NCBI GenBank assembly: GCA_964575675.1
Contig: CAZNRY010000019.1
Location: forward strand, 1 to 33,916
Direction: 5' to 3'
Source: CAZNRY01 sp964575675
GTDB lineage: Bacteria > Eisenbacteria > RBG-16-71-46 > CAIMUX01 > VGJL01
DNA: 33,916 bases
Part shown: positions 1-6,874 of the stretch, one piece after another
Numbering within the stretch: the first letter of the stretch is position 1
Layout of the letters: every line of letters begins with the position of its first letter
The notes under the pieces: model-generated
What the model saw: only the letters and a program-made list of their open reading frames with translations
Told to the model about the DNA's origin: nothing
The model's database searches: none
Position numbers and translations under genes: made by a program

Positions 1-250
1 GTACAGTCGAAGTTTAACGGGTGTCTACCAGGTCAAATGCGGAATCGCTGTCTCCCCGGACTCCTCACGTCGCCCCCGGACGGCGCCGGCCCGCGGGAGC
101 GCCGGGGTCCCTGCGGTGGGGGCGGCCCCCATTTCCGGGGGCGCAGGGGAGGCGATTTGGGTAGAATCGGAGCTTCCTGCAAGAAAACTCGGGATTCCCC
201 GGTTTGGGGAGGGCCGGGTTTCCGGGCCCTTGCCCCGGGAGGAGGCCAGC
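1..250. other. Non-coding leader before the first gene
   Basis: I find no convincing gene in these bases. Open frames on both strands cross it, but they are GC-bias shadows with arginine/proline/glycine-rich translations. The frame of the first gene stays open upstream to 116, but that stretch has no recognisable protein sequence. A purine-rich GGGAGGAGG run at about 235-243 is the ribosome binding site of the gene starting at 251. Confidence 0.6.
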
Positions 251-1414
251 ATGGCGGAGCGATTGCTCTCGGAGGCCAACACTCGTCCGCTGCCCGGCGG
301 ATACGGCTGGTACTACTTCGATGGGATCAGCCTCGACGGACGGTATGTCCTGGTCGTGACCTGGTACTCGGGATTTCTCTTCTCCCCCCGCTACTACGAC
401 GAGGTGCTCGAGCTCCGCGAGCGGGCAGGCCTACAACCCGGCGAGGGGGTCGAGCTCGCCGACCCGTCGAACTTCGGGGCGTTTGGATTCGCCCTCTACG
501 ATCGGGGGCGATCGAAGGCCTATCTCATCGTGGAGGCCCCGTTGGTTCGCGGAGGTTCGGACCCGTGGTTCCCGAACCTCCATGCGGGAGAGCCCGGGAT
601 GGGATCTTCGCCGCTTCCGGATCCCGATTCGACCCTGAGCGTCGGAGAGAATCGGGCCACGCGCGAGAGCGACGGATCATTCGTCCTCGAGTTCTCGGAC
701 CACTCCAAGTGGTTCCACACGGGGGTTGAGGGGAAGCTTCGGATCCGGCCTCTCGCCCCGGGGAGCGACGTCATCCCGTTGACGGCCGAAGGGGATTCGG
801 GCATGGAGGGGACGCACGAGTGGCAGATCCTCGCCTCCCGCACCGAGGTGACGGGAAAGATAACCTGGAAGAGCCCGTTCTCACGGCGGCCGCAGACCCT
901 TGAGGTGCAGGCCCTCGGGTATGTCGATCGCAACGTTGGCCGCCTGCCGATCAGCCCAAAGGTCGGCCGGTGGCTTTGGGGACGTTTTCAGGGTAGCGAG
1001 AAGACGATCGCCTACTACCGCCTCGATCCCGCGAATGCTCCCCTCGAAGAGCCGAGATCGCGGGCGGCCGACGCCGCGGTCGACCTCTCCCGCGACCACA
1101 TTTTCCATGGCGACCGGACGGGCGGGGCATTGGTTGAAGGGGGATCCCTCGAGCCGGCCCGCGTCCGTCGAAACCGCTGGGGAATGCCCCATCCCCTCGA
1201 GATTCGCGGCGAGGCCGCGGGGCGGTCGTGGAGCGCGCAGGTCGTTCGGGTGGTGGACCGCGGGCCGTTCTACGTCCGCTGTTTGAGCCGTCTCTCGTGC
1301 GACGACGAGGCGCTCGACGGCGTGCTCGGGATCACCGAGTGCTTCCTGCCGGCCCGTTGGGATGTGCCGCTCTACCGTCTCGTCGCGCGGGGACGGATCC
1401 GGCGCGGTCCCTGA
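251..1414 (+). CDS. CrtC-family (carotenoid 1,2-hydratase / hydroxyneurosporene synthase-like) protein
   Basis: The product is 387 residues, close to the usual length of CrtC proteins, which add water to the terminal double bond of acyclic carotenoids and have a lipocalin-like beta-barrel fold. I see the family's N-terminal pattern (GGYGWYYFDGISLDGRY, then a FSPRYYDEV segment) and its mid-protein pattern around GYVDRNVGRLP followed by WLWGRFQG and IAYYRLD. The C-terminus keeps the family's plain W..PLYR..ARGR ending. I chose the ATG at 251 because GGGAGGAGG precedes it and the homology begins just after; the frame is open back to 116. No signal peptide is visible. The HAD phosphatase gene follows after 8 nt, so the two are probably co-transcribed. 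No other carotenoid gene lies in the window, so the substrate may be another isoprenoid or hydrophobic ligand. The family call is fairly sure; the reaction is not. Confidence 0.75.
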   Translation: MAERLLSEANTRPLPGGYGWYYFDGISLDGRYVLVVTWYSGFLFSPRYYDEVLELRERAGLQPGEGVELADPSNFGAFGFALYDRGRSKAYLIVEAPLVRGGSDPWFPNLHAGEPGMGSSPLPDPDSTLSVGENRATRESDGSFVLEFSDHSKWFHTGVEGKLRIRPLAPGSDVIPLTAEGDSGMEGTHEWQILASRTEVTGKITWKSPFSRRPQTLEVQALGYVDRNVGRLPISPKVGRWLWGRFQGSEKTIAYYRLDPANAPLEEPRSRAADAAVDLSRDHIFHGDRTGGALVEGGSLEPARVRRNRWGMPHPLEIRGEAAGRSWSAQVVRVVDRGPFYVRCLSRLSCDDEALDGVLGITECFLPARWDVPLYRLVARGRIRRGP

Positions 1415-1422
1415 GGCGATCG

Positions 1423-2100
1423 ATGGCGCACATTCCCCCTCCCTCCATCATCGTCTTCGACAACGACGGAACACTCGTTCCGTCGCACGAGGTCGCGAAC
1501 CCCGCGATCCAGGCGGCGTTTTCCGTTTTCTGCGCGGGGAGGGAGATTACGGCCCCGGTTCCTACCGACGAGAGGATCCGCGAGCTGACGGGGCAACCGG
1601 GGGACGTGTTCTATCGGGCACTCCTTCCCGCCGAGCATCAGGAGTTGGCCTCCGCGCTTCGCTCGTTCTGCCTCGACCATGAGGTGGAGGGGATGCTCCA
1701 TCGGGCTCGCTTCTATGACGGCCTCGGGGAGATGCTCGTGGTACTGCGCTCGCGCGGCGTCCGATTGGTCCTTGCGAGCCATGGCGGGGAACGGTACATC
1801 GGCGCGGTCGCGCGGCGGCTCGGCTACGAGGCGATCTTCGATCGGATCTACTTCCACGGTCGCGACGGGTTGGTCTCGAAAGGGGATATGGCCCGGCGCG
1901 CCCTGACCGAGTTGGGGGAGTCCCGGGGGCTCTTCGTGGGGGACCGGCGGGCCGATCTTGAGGCCGCACGGGAGGTCGGGATGCACTTCGCGGGCTGTCT
2001 TTATGGATACGGCGGCCGGGATGAACTGGAGGGAGCGGATCTCTTATTCGACGACCCTGCGGATCTTGCCGATAGTCTGCTCAGTTTAACTTCGCTCTGA
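1423..2100 (+). CDS. HAD-superfamily hydrolase (phosphoglycolate-phosphatase-like)
   Basis: This 225-residue protein has the four HAD motifs in order. Motif I is DNDGTL, with nucleophile D13 and D15. Motif II is the serine of LASHGG. Motif III is the lysine of SKGD. Motif IV is GDRRADLEAA, with the acidic Mg ligands. The helical region between motifs I and II fits a C1-type cap, as in phosphoglycolate phosphatases and beta-phosphoglucomutases. It probably dephosphorylates a small cytoplasmic metabolite; the substrate cannot be read from sequence. The start at 1423 lies 8 nt after the stop of the CrtC-like gene and begins right before the beta-strand of motif I; the longer open frame back to 1228 overlaps that gene and is rejected. 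The ribosome binding site is weak (GAGGCGATCG), which suits translational coupling to the upstream gene. Confidence 0.8.
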   Translation: MAHIPPPSIIVFDNDGTLVPSHEVANPAIQAAFSVFCAGREITAPVPTDERIRELTGQPGDVFYRALLPAEHQELASALRSFCLDHEVEGMLHRARFYDGLGEMLVVLRSRGVRLVLASHGGERYIGAVARRLGYEAIFDRIYFHGRDGLVSKGDMARRALTELGESRGLFVGDRRADLEAAREVGMHFAGCLYGYGGRDELEGADLLFDDPADLADSLLSLTSL

Positions 2101-2234
2101 ATCGGCAATTCCATTATTTAGCGTATTAGCATTTTTCGCTTCTCTGCTTTGCCAGTATGAGGGAAACTTCACCTGGCCGCTCTCGAGTTCTTCCCGAGTC
2201 TCACCACAGTTCTCCAGGAACAGGAGGTCCCGGA
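2101..2234 (+). promoter_or_regulatory. AT-rich intergenic island, likely promoter region of the diheme gene
   Basis: The first 50-60 bases (about 2101-2155) are conspicuously AT-rich in a genome that is otherwise about two-thirds GC, which is typical of a promoter. I could not pair convincing -35 and -10 hexamers. The stretch ends in AGGAGG (2222-2227), 7 nt before the ATG at 2235. Confidence 0.35.
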
Positions 2235-2762
2235 ATGCATCAATTGCCTAGCATCAAGCGCGGGGTGGCCGCCGTCGCGCTGGTTCTCACGCTCGCCGCG
2301 TTGGGTATCGCAGAGGCGGAACCCGCCTTCTTCACTGCCGACTGCAGCTCCTGCCACGCCGCGCAGGGACCGACATGCAACGGCTGCCACCATCACAAGG
2401 GCACGCTCGGGGCGACCGCGGACTTGGCGACCTACAACCCGGGCGCGCCGGTTGTCGTGACCCTGTCGGGAGGGACGGAGGGCGGTTGGTTCCGCGCCCT
2501 GCTCTACGACCAGAACAACACGGAGGTCGCGCGGGTCGATTACGCGACATTCCCCGCGGCGCTCTCTGCGACCGCGCCGGCGGCGCCGGGCGACTACGTC
2601 TGGAACGCGGCCTGGTACGGAAACAACGACGGCAGCGGACATCTCGAGGTCCGGAAGGCGGTCACGATCCACGTCGCGCAAAATCCCGCCGATGCGCCGG
2701 ACGACCAACCTCCGGCCCGGCTCGGAACCTGGGGACGGATCCGGAGTCTCTTCCTGAAGTAG
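2235..2762 (+). CDS. Exported small diheme c-type protein with a C-terminal beta domain
   Basis: The 175-residue product starts with a Sec signal peptide (basic start, hydrophobic core at about residues 11-25, AEA-type cleavage near 27-29). Two haem-binding CxxCH motifs follow directly: C37-S-S-C40-H41 and C48-N-G-C51-H52, the latter inside an HHH run. The remaining roughly 100 residues (about 65-160) are a strand-rich domain with the pattern YNPGAPVVVTLSG...GGWFRALLYD...GDYVWNAAWYGN, which looks Ig/reeler-like. The tail (about 160-175) is basic. Haem attachment by the periplasmic cytochrome maturation machinery is family knowledge; a role as electron carrier or haem sensor is inference. I chose ATG 2235, not 2157, because it has AGGAGG at 7 nt and gives a normal signal peptide. 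The gene stands alone between a HAD gene and ychF, so context does not fix its role. Confidence 0.7.
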   Translation: MHQLPSIKRGVAAVALVLTLAALGIAEAEPAFFTADCSSCHAAQGPTCNGCHHHKGTLGATADLATYNPGAPVVVTLSGGTEGGWFRALLYDQNNTEVARVDYATFPAALSATAPAAPGDYVWNAAWYGNNDGSGHLEVRKAVTIHVAQNPADAPDDQPPARLGTWGRIRSLFLK

Positions 2763-2982
2763 GTCGCGCGGCCGGCCGATCCGATTCCGAACGGGGAGGC
2801 GGGGGCGCAAGGAGAGCGTTCCCGCCTCACTCGATGCGGTGCGGGGTCATCGGTGGTATCCTCGCTGGGGCTGTGGACCGTGCGGTCCTCCAGGATCCAC
2901 GAGATGATCGATCCATACTCGCGCAGGCTGCGCGGGTGCGATGCGCCGGGGCAGAGGAGGAAGCGCCCCCGGGGGAGCCGTC

Positions 2983-4074
2983 ATGGCGCTGCAAATGGGA
3001 ATCATCGGCCTGCCCAATGTCGGCAAGTCGACCCTCCTCAATGCGCTCACCTGTGCGCACGCCGAGGCATCGAACGATCCGTTCTGCACGATCGATCGCA
3101 ACGTCGGCGCCGCGCCGATCGATGATCCCCGCCTGGCGCGACTGGCCGAGATCCTGAAACCCGAGGAGACGATCCTCGCCGCGATTCGATTCACCGACAT
3201 CGCCGGCCTGGTGCGGGGAGCGGGCAAGGGCGAGGGGTTGGGCAACCAGTTCCTCGGTCACATCCGGGAAGCGGACGCGCTCGTCCACATCGTCCGGTGT
3301 TTCGAGGATGAGAAGATCGTCCACGTCGACGGGGCGGTCGATCCCGTCCGCGATCTTGAGATCATCGACGCCGAGCTGATGCTGGCCGACCTCGATACGG
3401 TCGGGCGCCACCGGGCGAAGATCGGACACGCCGCGAAGGGGAATCCCAAGCAGGCCGCCTCCGACCTGGCGGTAGCCGAGAGCCTGATCGGGCGGCTGAA
3501 GAAGGGGATCCCGCTGCGGCGGCTCGATCTCAGCGCCGATGAGGCGCTGCGGGCTCACGAACTCTTCCTCCTGAGTCTCAAGCCCATGGTTGTCGTCGCG
3601 AACGTGGCCGAGGATGACCCGGAGGGGAAGTCCGCGGCGGCAGTGCGTCTGCGAGCCGCCCTCCAGGGCGAGCCGATCCTCCCCCTGGCGGTCCGCCTGG
3701 AAGAGGAACTCGCGGAGCTCGATCCCGAAGAGCGTGAGTCGTTCCTCAAAGACCTCGGTCTCCCCGCGCGCGGCCTCGATCGGCTTCTCTCCATCTCGAG
3801 GGACCTCCTTCACCTCATCACCTTCTACACGACCGCCAACGAGAAGCTGCAGGCCTGGCTAATCCCGCGCGGGACGAAGGCCCCCCGGGCGGCCGGCCGA
3901 ATCCACTCCGACATGGAAACCGGGTTCATCCGGATGGAGGTGATCCGCCTCGAAGACCTCGAGGAGTTTCCAACGCGCGCCGAGCTGCACAAGCATGGCC
4001 GCGTCCGGGTCGAAGGGAAGGAGTGTGTGATCCGGGACGGCGATGTCTGCCACGTCCTCTTTCACGCCCCGTAG
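2983..4074 (+). CDS. ychF: Redox-regulated ATPase YchF (OLA1 family)
   Basis: The protein is 363 residues, the standard YchF length. It is a translation-associated P-loop NTPase of the Obg family that prefers ATP and binds ribosomes in the cytoplasm. The P-loop GLPNVGKST is at residues 9-17 and the G3 motif DIAG at 72-75. The G4 position reads NVAE (207-210) instead of NKxD, the family feature that explains ATP preference. A coiled-coil insertion lies at about 130-195, and the C-terminal TGS domain runs from about residue 278 (ITFYTT...KAPRAAGRIHSDMETGFIR...DGDVCHVLF). The start at 2983 is preceded by GGGGGA and matches the usual N-terminus; the longer frame from 2941 is rejected. The gene is monocistronic by spacing (220 bp before, 154 bp after). 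Confidence 0.97.
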   Translation: MALQMGIIGLPNVGKSTLLNALTCAHAEASNDPFCTIDRNVGAAPIDDPRLARLAEILKPEETILAAIRFTDIAGLVRGAGKGEGLGNQFLGHIREADALVHIVRCFEDEKIVHVDGAVDPVRDLEIIDAELMLADLDTVGRHRAKIGHAAKGNPKQAASDLAVAESLIGRLKKGIPLRRLDLSADEALRAHELFLLSLKPMVVVANVAEDDPEGKSAAAVRLRAALQGEPILPLAVRLEEELAELDPEERESFLKDLGLPARGLDRLLSISRDLLHLITFYTTANEKLQAWLIPRGTKAPRAAGRIHSDMETGFIRMEVIRLEDLEEFPTRAELHKHGRVRVEGKECVIRDGDVCHVLFHAP

Positions 4075-4228
4075 GGCCCCCGGGCGGCCCGAGTGTTTCC
4101 GTCCAGAAAACCTAGCGTTAAGCTAATATTCACGAAAGATCTTCTGAAGAACATCTTCTAGACACATTCCCGCACGGTGGTAAGCTCGCGCTGGCCGCTT
4201 CCGCGTGGGGAGGCTTGGGGAGGTTCTG
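4075..4228 (+). promoter_or_regulatory. Leader of the DUF885 gene with an AT-rich island and inverted repeat
   Basis: About 4105-4165 is AT-rich against the background and is the probable promoter region. It holds a perfect inverted repeat GAAGA-ACA-TCTTC (4146-4158), and the heptamer ATCTTCT occurs twice, at 4139-4145 and 4153-4159. These could form an operator for a dimeric regulator, but sites of this size also arise by chance. I could not assign -35/-10 boxes. GGGGAGG (4217-4223) is the ribosome binding site for the ATG at 4229. Confidence 0.3.
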
Positions 4229-5971
4229 ATGCCGCAGAAAGATGTCGACTCCGGGTTCGATCGACTCGCAGAGAGGATTGTAACGGCGATGGCCGAGCTC
4301 GACCCGGTCGGGGCGTCGTGGCTCGGGATTCATGGGCCGAACGATGCGCGGCTTCCCGATCGTTCCAGCGATGCATGCCATCGGGAACTCGCTGTCGTGC
4401 AGGATTTCCTGAAGGAGCTTGGTGCCGTCCGGGAGAAGGACCTAACGATCGACCGCGCGGTCGACCTCCGACTCGCCAAGGGAGGCCTTACGGCGCGCCT
4501 CCTGCGGATGCAGCGGCATCCCTGCTGGAGAGAATCCCCGGGATCCTACGTCGATGACATAGTCTTCGGACTCTACTCGCTGATGCTCCGGAACTTCGCG
4601 CCGGCGCGAAGGCGCGCCCAGTCCCTGCTCGGGCGTCTCAAGGAGGTCCCGCGGATCCTCGAGCAGGCGCGGCAGAATCTCGACAATCCCTCCCCGATCT
4701 TCACGGAGGGCGCGGCGATGACCGCGAGAGGGGCGCGGGAGTTCATCGAAACATCGGTCAAGGAGTTTATCGCCCGGCTCGATGAGCCGCGTCTCGTTTC
4801 TCAGCTCGATCGGGCCGCCGGCGATGCGCGCGACGCGATCGAGGCCTATCGCGAGTGGCTCGAGGGGACCCTGATGCCGCGCAGCCACGGCGACTTCGCG
4901 ATAGGCCGTCCGCTCTATGAGCGGCTTCTCCAGGAGCAACACGCAATTCAGTGGGACGCGGACGAGCTGATCGCCGTCGGCCAGCGGGTCTATCTCGAAG
5001 CCATGCGCGAGATGAAACGCGTCTCGGCCCGAATCGACCCCGGCAAGCCGTGGAGCAAGGTCGTTGAGAAGCTGAAGGACGAGCATCCCGCGGCGCCCGA
5101 TGTTGTACGGACCTACGCCGCCGAGATGGAGAGGGCGCACGCGTTCGTGCAGAAGAAGGGACTCATCACGCTTCCCGAAGGCGAGTCGATCGAGGTCGTC
5201 CCGACCCCCGAGTTCGCGCGCCCCATTCTGCCCTACGCGGCCTACGTTCCGCCCGCGCCCTTCGAATCCGAACAGAAGGGGACCTTTTGGGTCACGACGA
5301 TCGACGAGACCGCTGATCCCGCCCACCGCGACGCCCAGCTTCGCGGCCATGCGACCTTCGGCATCGTGGTGACCGCCCTCCACGAAGCCTATCCCGGCCA
5401 TCACGTCCAGCATGTGCTCGCCAATCGAGTGAAGGGGCACAAGCTCCGTCACCTCTTCCCGTCGAGCAGCTTCGCCGAAGGCTGGGCCCTCTACTGCGAG
5501 GAGATGATGTATGCGCAGGGGTTTTACGCGGACGATCGAGCGCGCCTTCTTCAATTGAAGGATCTCGTCTGGAGGGCCTGTCGCGTGATCATCGACGTCG
5601 AGCTACAGACCGGCAGGATGGGTTTCAACGGGGCGGCCGATTTCCTCGTCCGCAAGGCACACATCGAACGCTCCAATGCGGTCGCCGAAGTCCGCCGGTA
5701 CTGTGCCTCGCCCACGCAGCCGATGAGCTATGTCGCGGGCATGGTCCAGATCCTCGAACTCCTGGAGGACTATCGCGCCGTCAAGGGGGACAGCTTCGAT
5801 CTGCGCGAGTTCCACGATGAGGTTCTCTCCCACGGGACGATTCCCATCGAGCTGGTTCGAATGGAGATGGGAATCCCGCGACGTGAGCCGCCCGAGCGGC
5901 CAAGACGCCACAGCCGCCGCGCCGGACGCGCCAAGATGGCACAGGAAGCCGAGAGGGTCGGCGCGGCGTAG
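4229..5971 (+). CDS. DUF885-family putative zinc metallopeptidase
   Basis: A 580-residue, mostly helical protein of the DUF885 family, which is related to gluzincin metallopeptidases. The diagnostic motif HEAYPGHH is at residues 385-392 (zinc-binding H385 with catalytic E386, and the GHH part). The downstream FAEGWALYCEE segment puts E417 where a third zinc ligand is expected. No signal peptide or membrane segment is visible, so it should be cytoplasmic; other members of the family are often lipoproteins. I chose the ATG at 4229 over 4205 because GGGGAGG sits 5 nt upstream. The last 35 residues are basic and low-complexity, probably a disordered tail. A role in peptide or modified-amino-acid breakdown is inferred from the family only. 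Confidence 0.85.
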   Translation: MPQKDVDSGFDRLAERIVTAMAELDPVGASWLGIHGPNDARLPDRSSDACHRELAVVQDFLKELGAVREKDLTIDRAVDLRLAKGGLTARLLRMQRHPCWRESPGSYVDDIVFGLYSLMLRNFAPARRRAQSLLGRLKEVPRILEQARQNLDNPSPIFTEGAAMTARGAREFIETSVKEFIARLDEPRLVSQLDRAAGDARDAIEAYREWLEGTLMPRSHGDFAIGRPLYERLLQEQHAIQWDADELIAVGQRVYLEAMREMKRVSARIDPGKPWSKVVEKLKDEHPAAPDVVRTYAAEMERAHAFVQKKGLITLPEGESIEVVPTPEFARPILPYAAYVPPAPFESEQKGTFWVTTIDETADPAHRDAQLRGHATFGIVVTALHEAYPGHHVQHVLANRVKGHKLRHLFPSSSFAEGWALYCEEMMYAQGFYADDRARLLQLKDLVWRACRVIIDVELQTGRMGFNGAADFLVRKAHIERSNAVAEVRRYCASPTQPMSYVAGMVQILELLEDYRAVKGDSFDLREFHDEVLSHGTIPIELVRMEMGIPRREPPERPRRHSRRAGRAKMAQEAERVGAA

Positions 5972-6067
5972 CAGAACCCCGGCGGCGACCCTCTCTTCCC
6001 CCATCTTGCGACCCGCGGAATCCTCGTTCCTGTCAAGCTTCCTCCCCTGACGGCCGAAATCACGAGA

Positions 6068-6092
6068 GAGGCGCCGGCGAACGCGGCGCCTC
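6068..6092 (+). repeat. Perfect 9-bp GC-rich hairpin just upstream of a ribosome binding site
   Basis: GAGGCGCCG (6068-6076) and CGGCGCCTC (6084-6092) are perfect inverted arms with a 7-nt loop. The GGGGAGGG ribosome binding site (6093-6100) of the GTG-start gene at 6106 begins at the very next base. No T-run follows, so it is not a typical intrinsic terminator for the upstream gene. It may modulate ribosome access or act as a factor-assisted stop. Confidence 0.6.
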
Positions 6093-6105
6093 GGGGAGGG
6101 AATGC

Positions 6106-6846
6106 GTGGAAGCACGGCGAGAGCGAACGATCCGACCCATCGCCGTCGTGGCCCTGGGCGACCCCGCGATGGGGGACGATGGCGTGGCGCTCCGGGTCAT
6201 GGGGCGGGTCCGCCCGCTCCTGGCGGAGATCGCCCTGACCGGTCAAGGAAAGACGGCGCTCGGGCGGCGGCAAGGGACGTGGGGGGGCTCGATCAAGTCC
6301 GAGCCACCTGCATGGCTGCAAGCGGCCGCCCAGATGGCGAAACAACCCCAGTCAACCCGGACGAGCCCTTCCCGCAGGATTTCCGCCATTCGCCCCGATT
6401 CCCTCGTCTCGCTCGTCGATTGGATCGAGGGTTGCGCTTCGCCCGATCTCCTCGCGCCCGTGCTTGAAAACCGCCGGCGCGTCATCCTGATCGATGCGGT
6501 GATGCACGGCGCGAGCCCGGGAGGCGTGCAGCATTGGCACATCGAACGCCTCGGGGCGACCGACCTGCATCTCGTGCGCTTCTATCGGCCGATGGCCGAG
6601 GACTCGCTCGATCACCTGCCGTTCTGGATCGAGGACGATCTGCCGGAGCATGGGACCGACCTGATCGCGATCGAGCCGTACCGCATCGAGCCGGATCACG
6701 AGCTCTCGCCCGTGATCCGCTCGCGTCTGGCATCGATCACCTCGCAGGTGGGCGGCCTCCTTCTACGGATTCTCGAGGAGGAAGGTTGGCGCGTTCCCCG
6801 GTCGGGGCAACGCCGGGCGCGCCGGGGAGACGGCAAGGCCGCTTGA
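6106..6846 (+). CDS. Hydrogenase-maturation-protease (peptidase M52, HyaD/HybD/HycI) family protein with an insertion
   Basis: The 246-residue product opens with the M52 signature LGDPAMGDDGVALRV (about residues 17-31). It later has LIDAVMHGASPGG (about 128-140), matching the family's conserved central strand and loop, and IEPYRIEPDHELSP (about 187-200) near the end. Classical members of 150-200 residues clip the C-terminus of the large subunit of NiFe hydrogenases after nickel insertion. Between the first and second conserved blocks is an extra basic, low-complexity segment of about 45-55 residues (roughly 43-100) that the family lacks. The acidic residue that corresponds to the nickel-binding Glu of HybD is an Asp here (GDDG). 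No hydrogenase gene is in the window. GTG at 6106 is the best start (GGGGAGGG at 5 nt); the ATG at 6102 is in another frame. It ends 28 bp from a convergent gene. Confidence 0.7.
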   Translation: MEARRERTIRPIAVVALGDPAMGDDGVALRVMGRVRPLLAEIALTGQGKTALGRRQGTWGGSIKSEPPAWLQAAAQMAKQPQSTRTSPSRRISAIRPDSLVSLVDWIEGCASPDLLAPVLENRRRVILIDAVMHGASPGGVQHWHIERLGATDLHLVRFYRPMAEDSLDHLPFWIEDDLPEHGTDLIAIEPYRIEPDHELSPVIRSRLASITSQVGGLLLRILEEEGWRVPRSGQRRARRGDGKAA

Positions 6847-6874
6847 GCGGCGCGTTCAGGAGCAATCGAAACGG

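Noticed and set aside
37..729. 230-codon plus-strand frame over the start of the first gene
   Set aside because: Low-complexity Arg/Gly/Pro translation in the wrong frame relative to the CrtC-like protein.
4442..5554. 370-codon frame antisense to the DUF885 gene
   Set aside because: It is a shadow frame with no recognisable motif; the DUF885 frame has the metal-binding motif.
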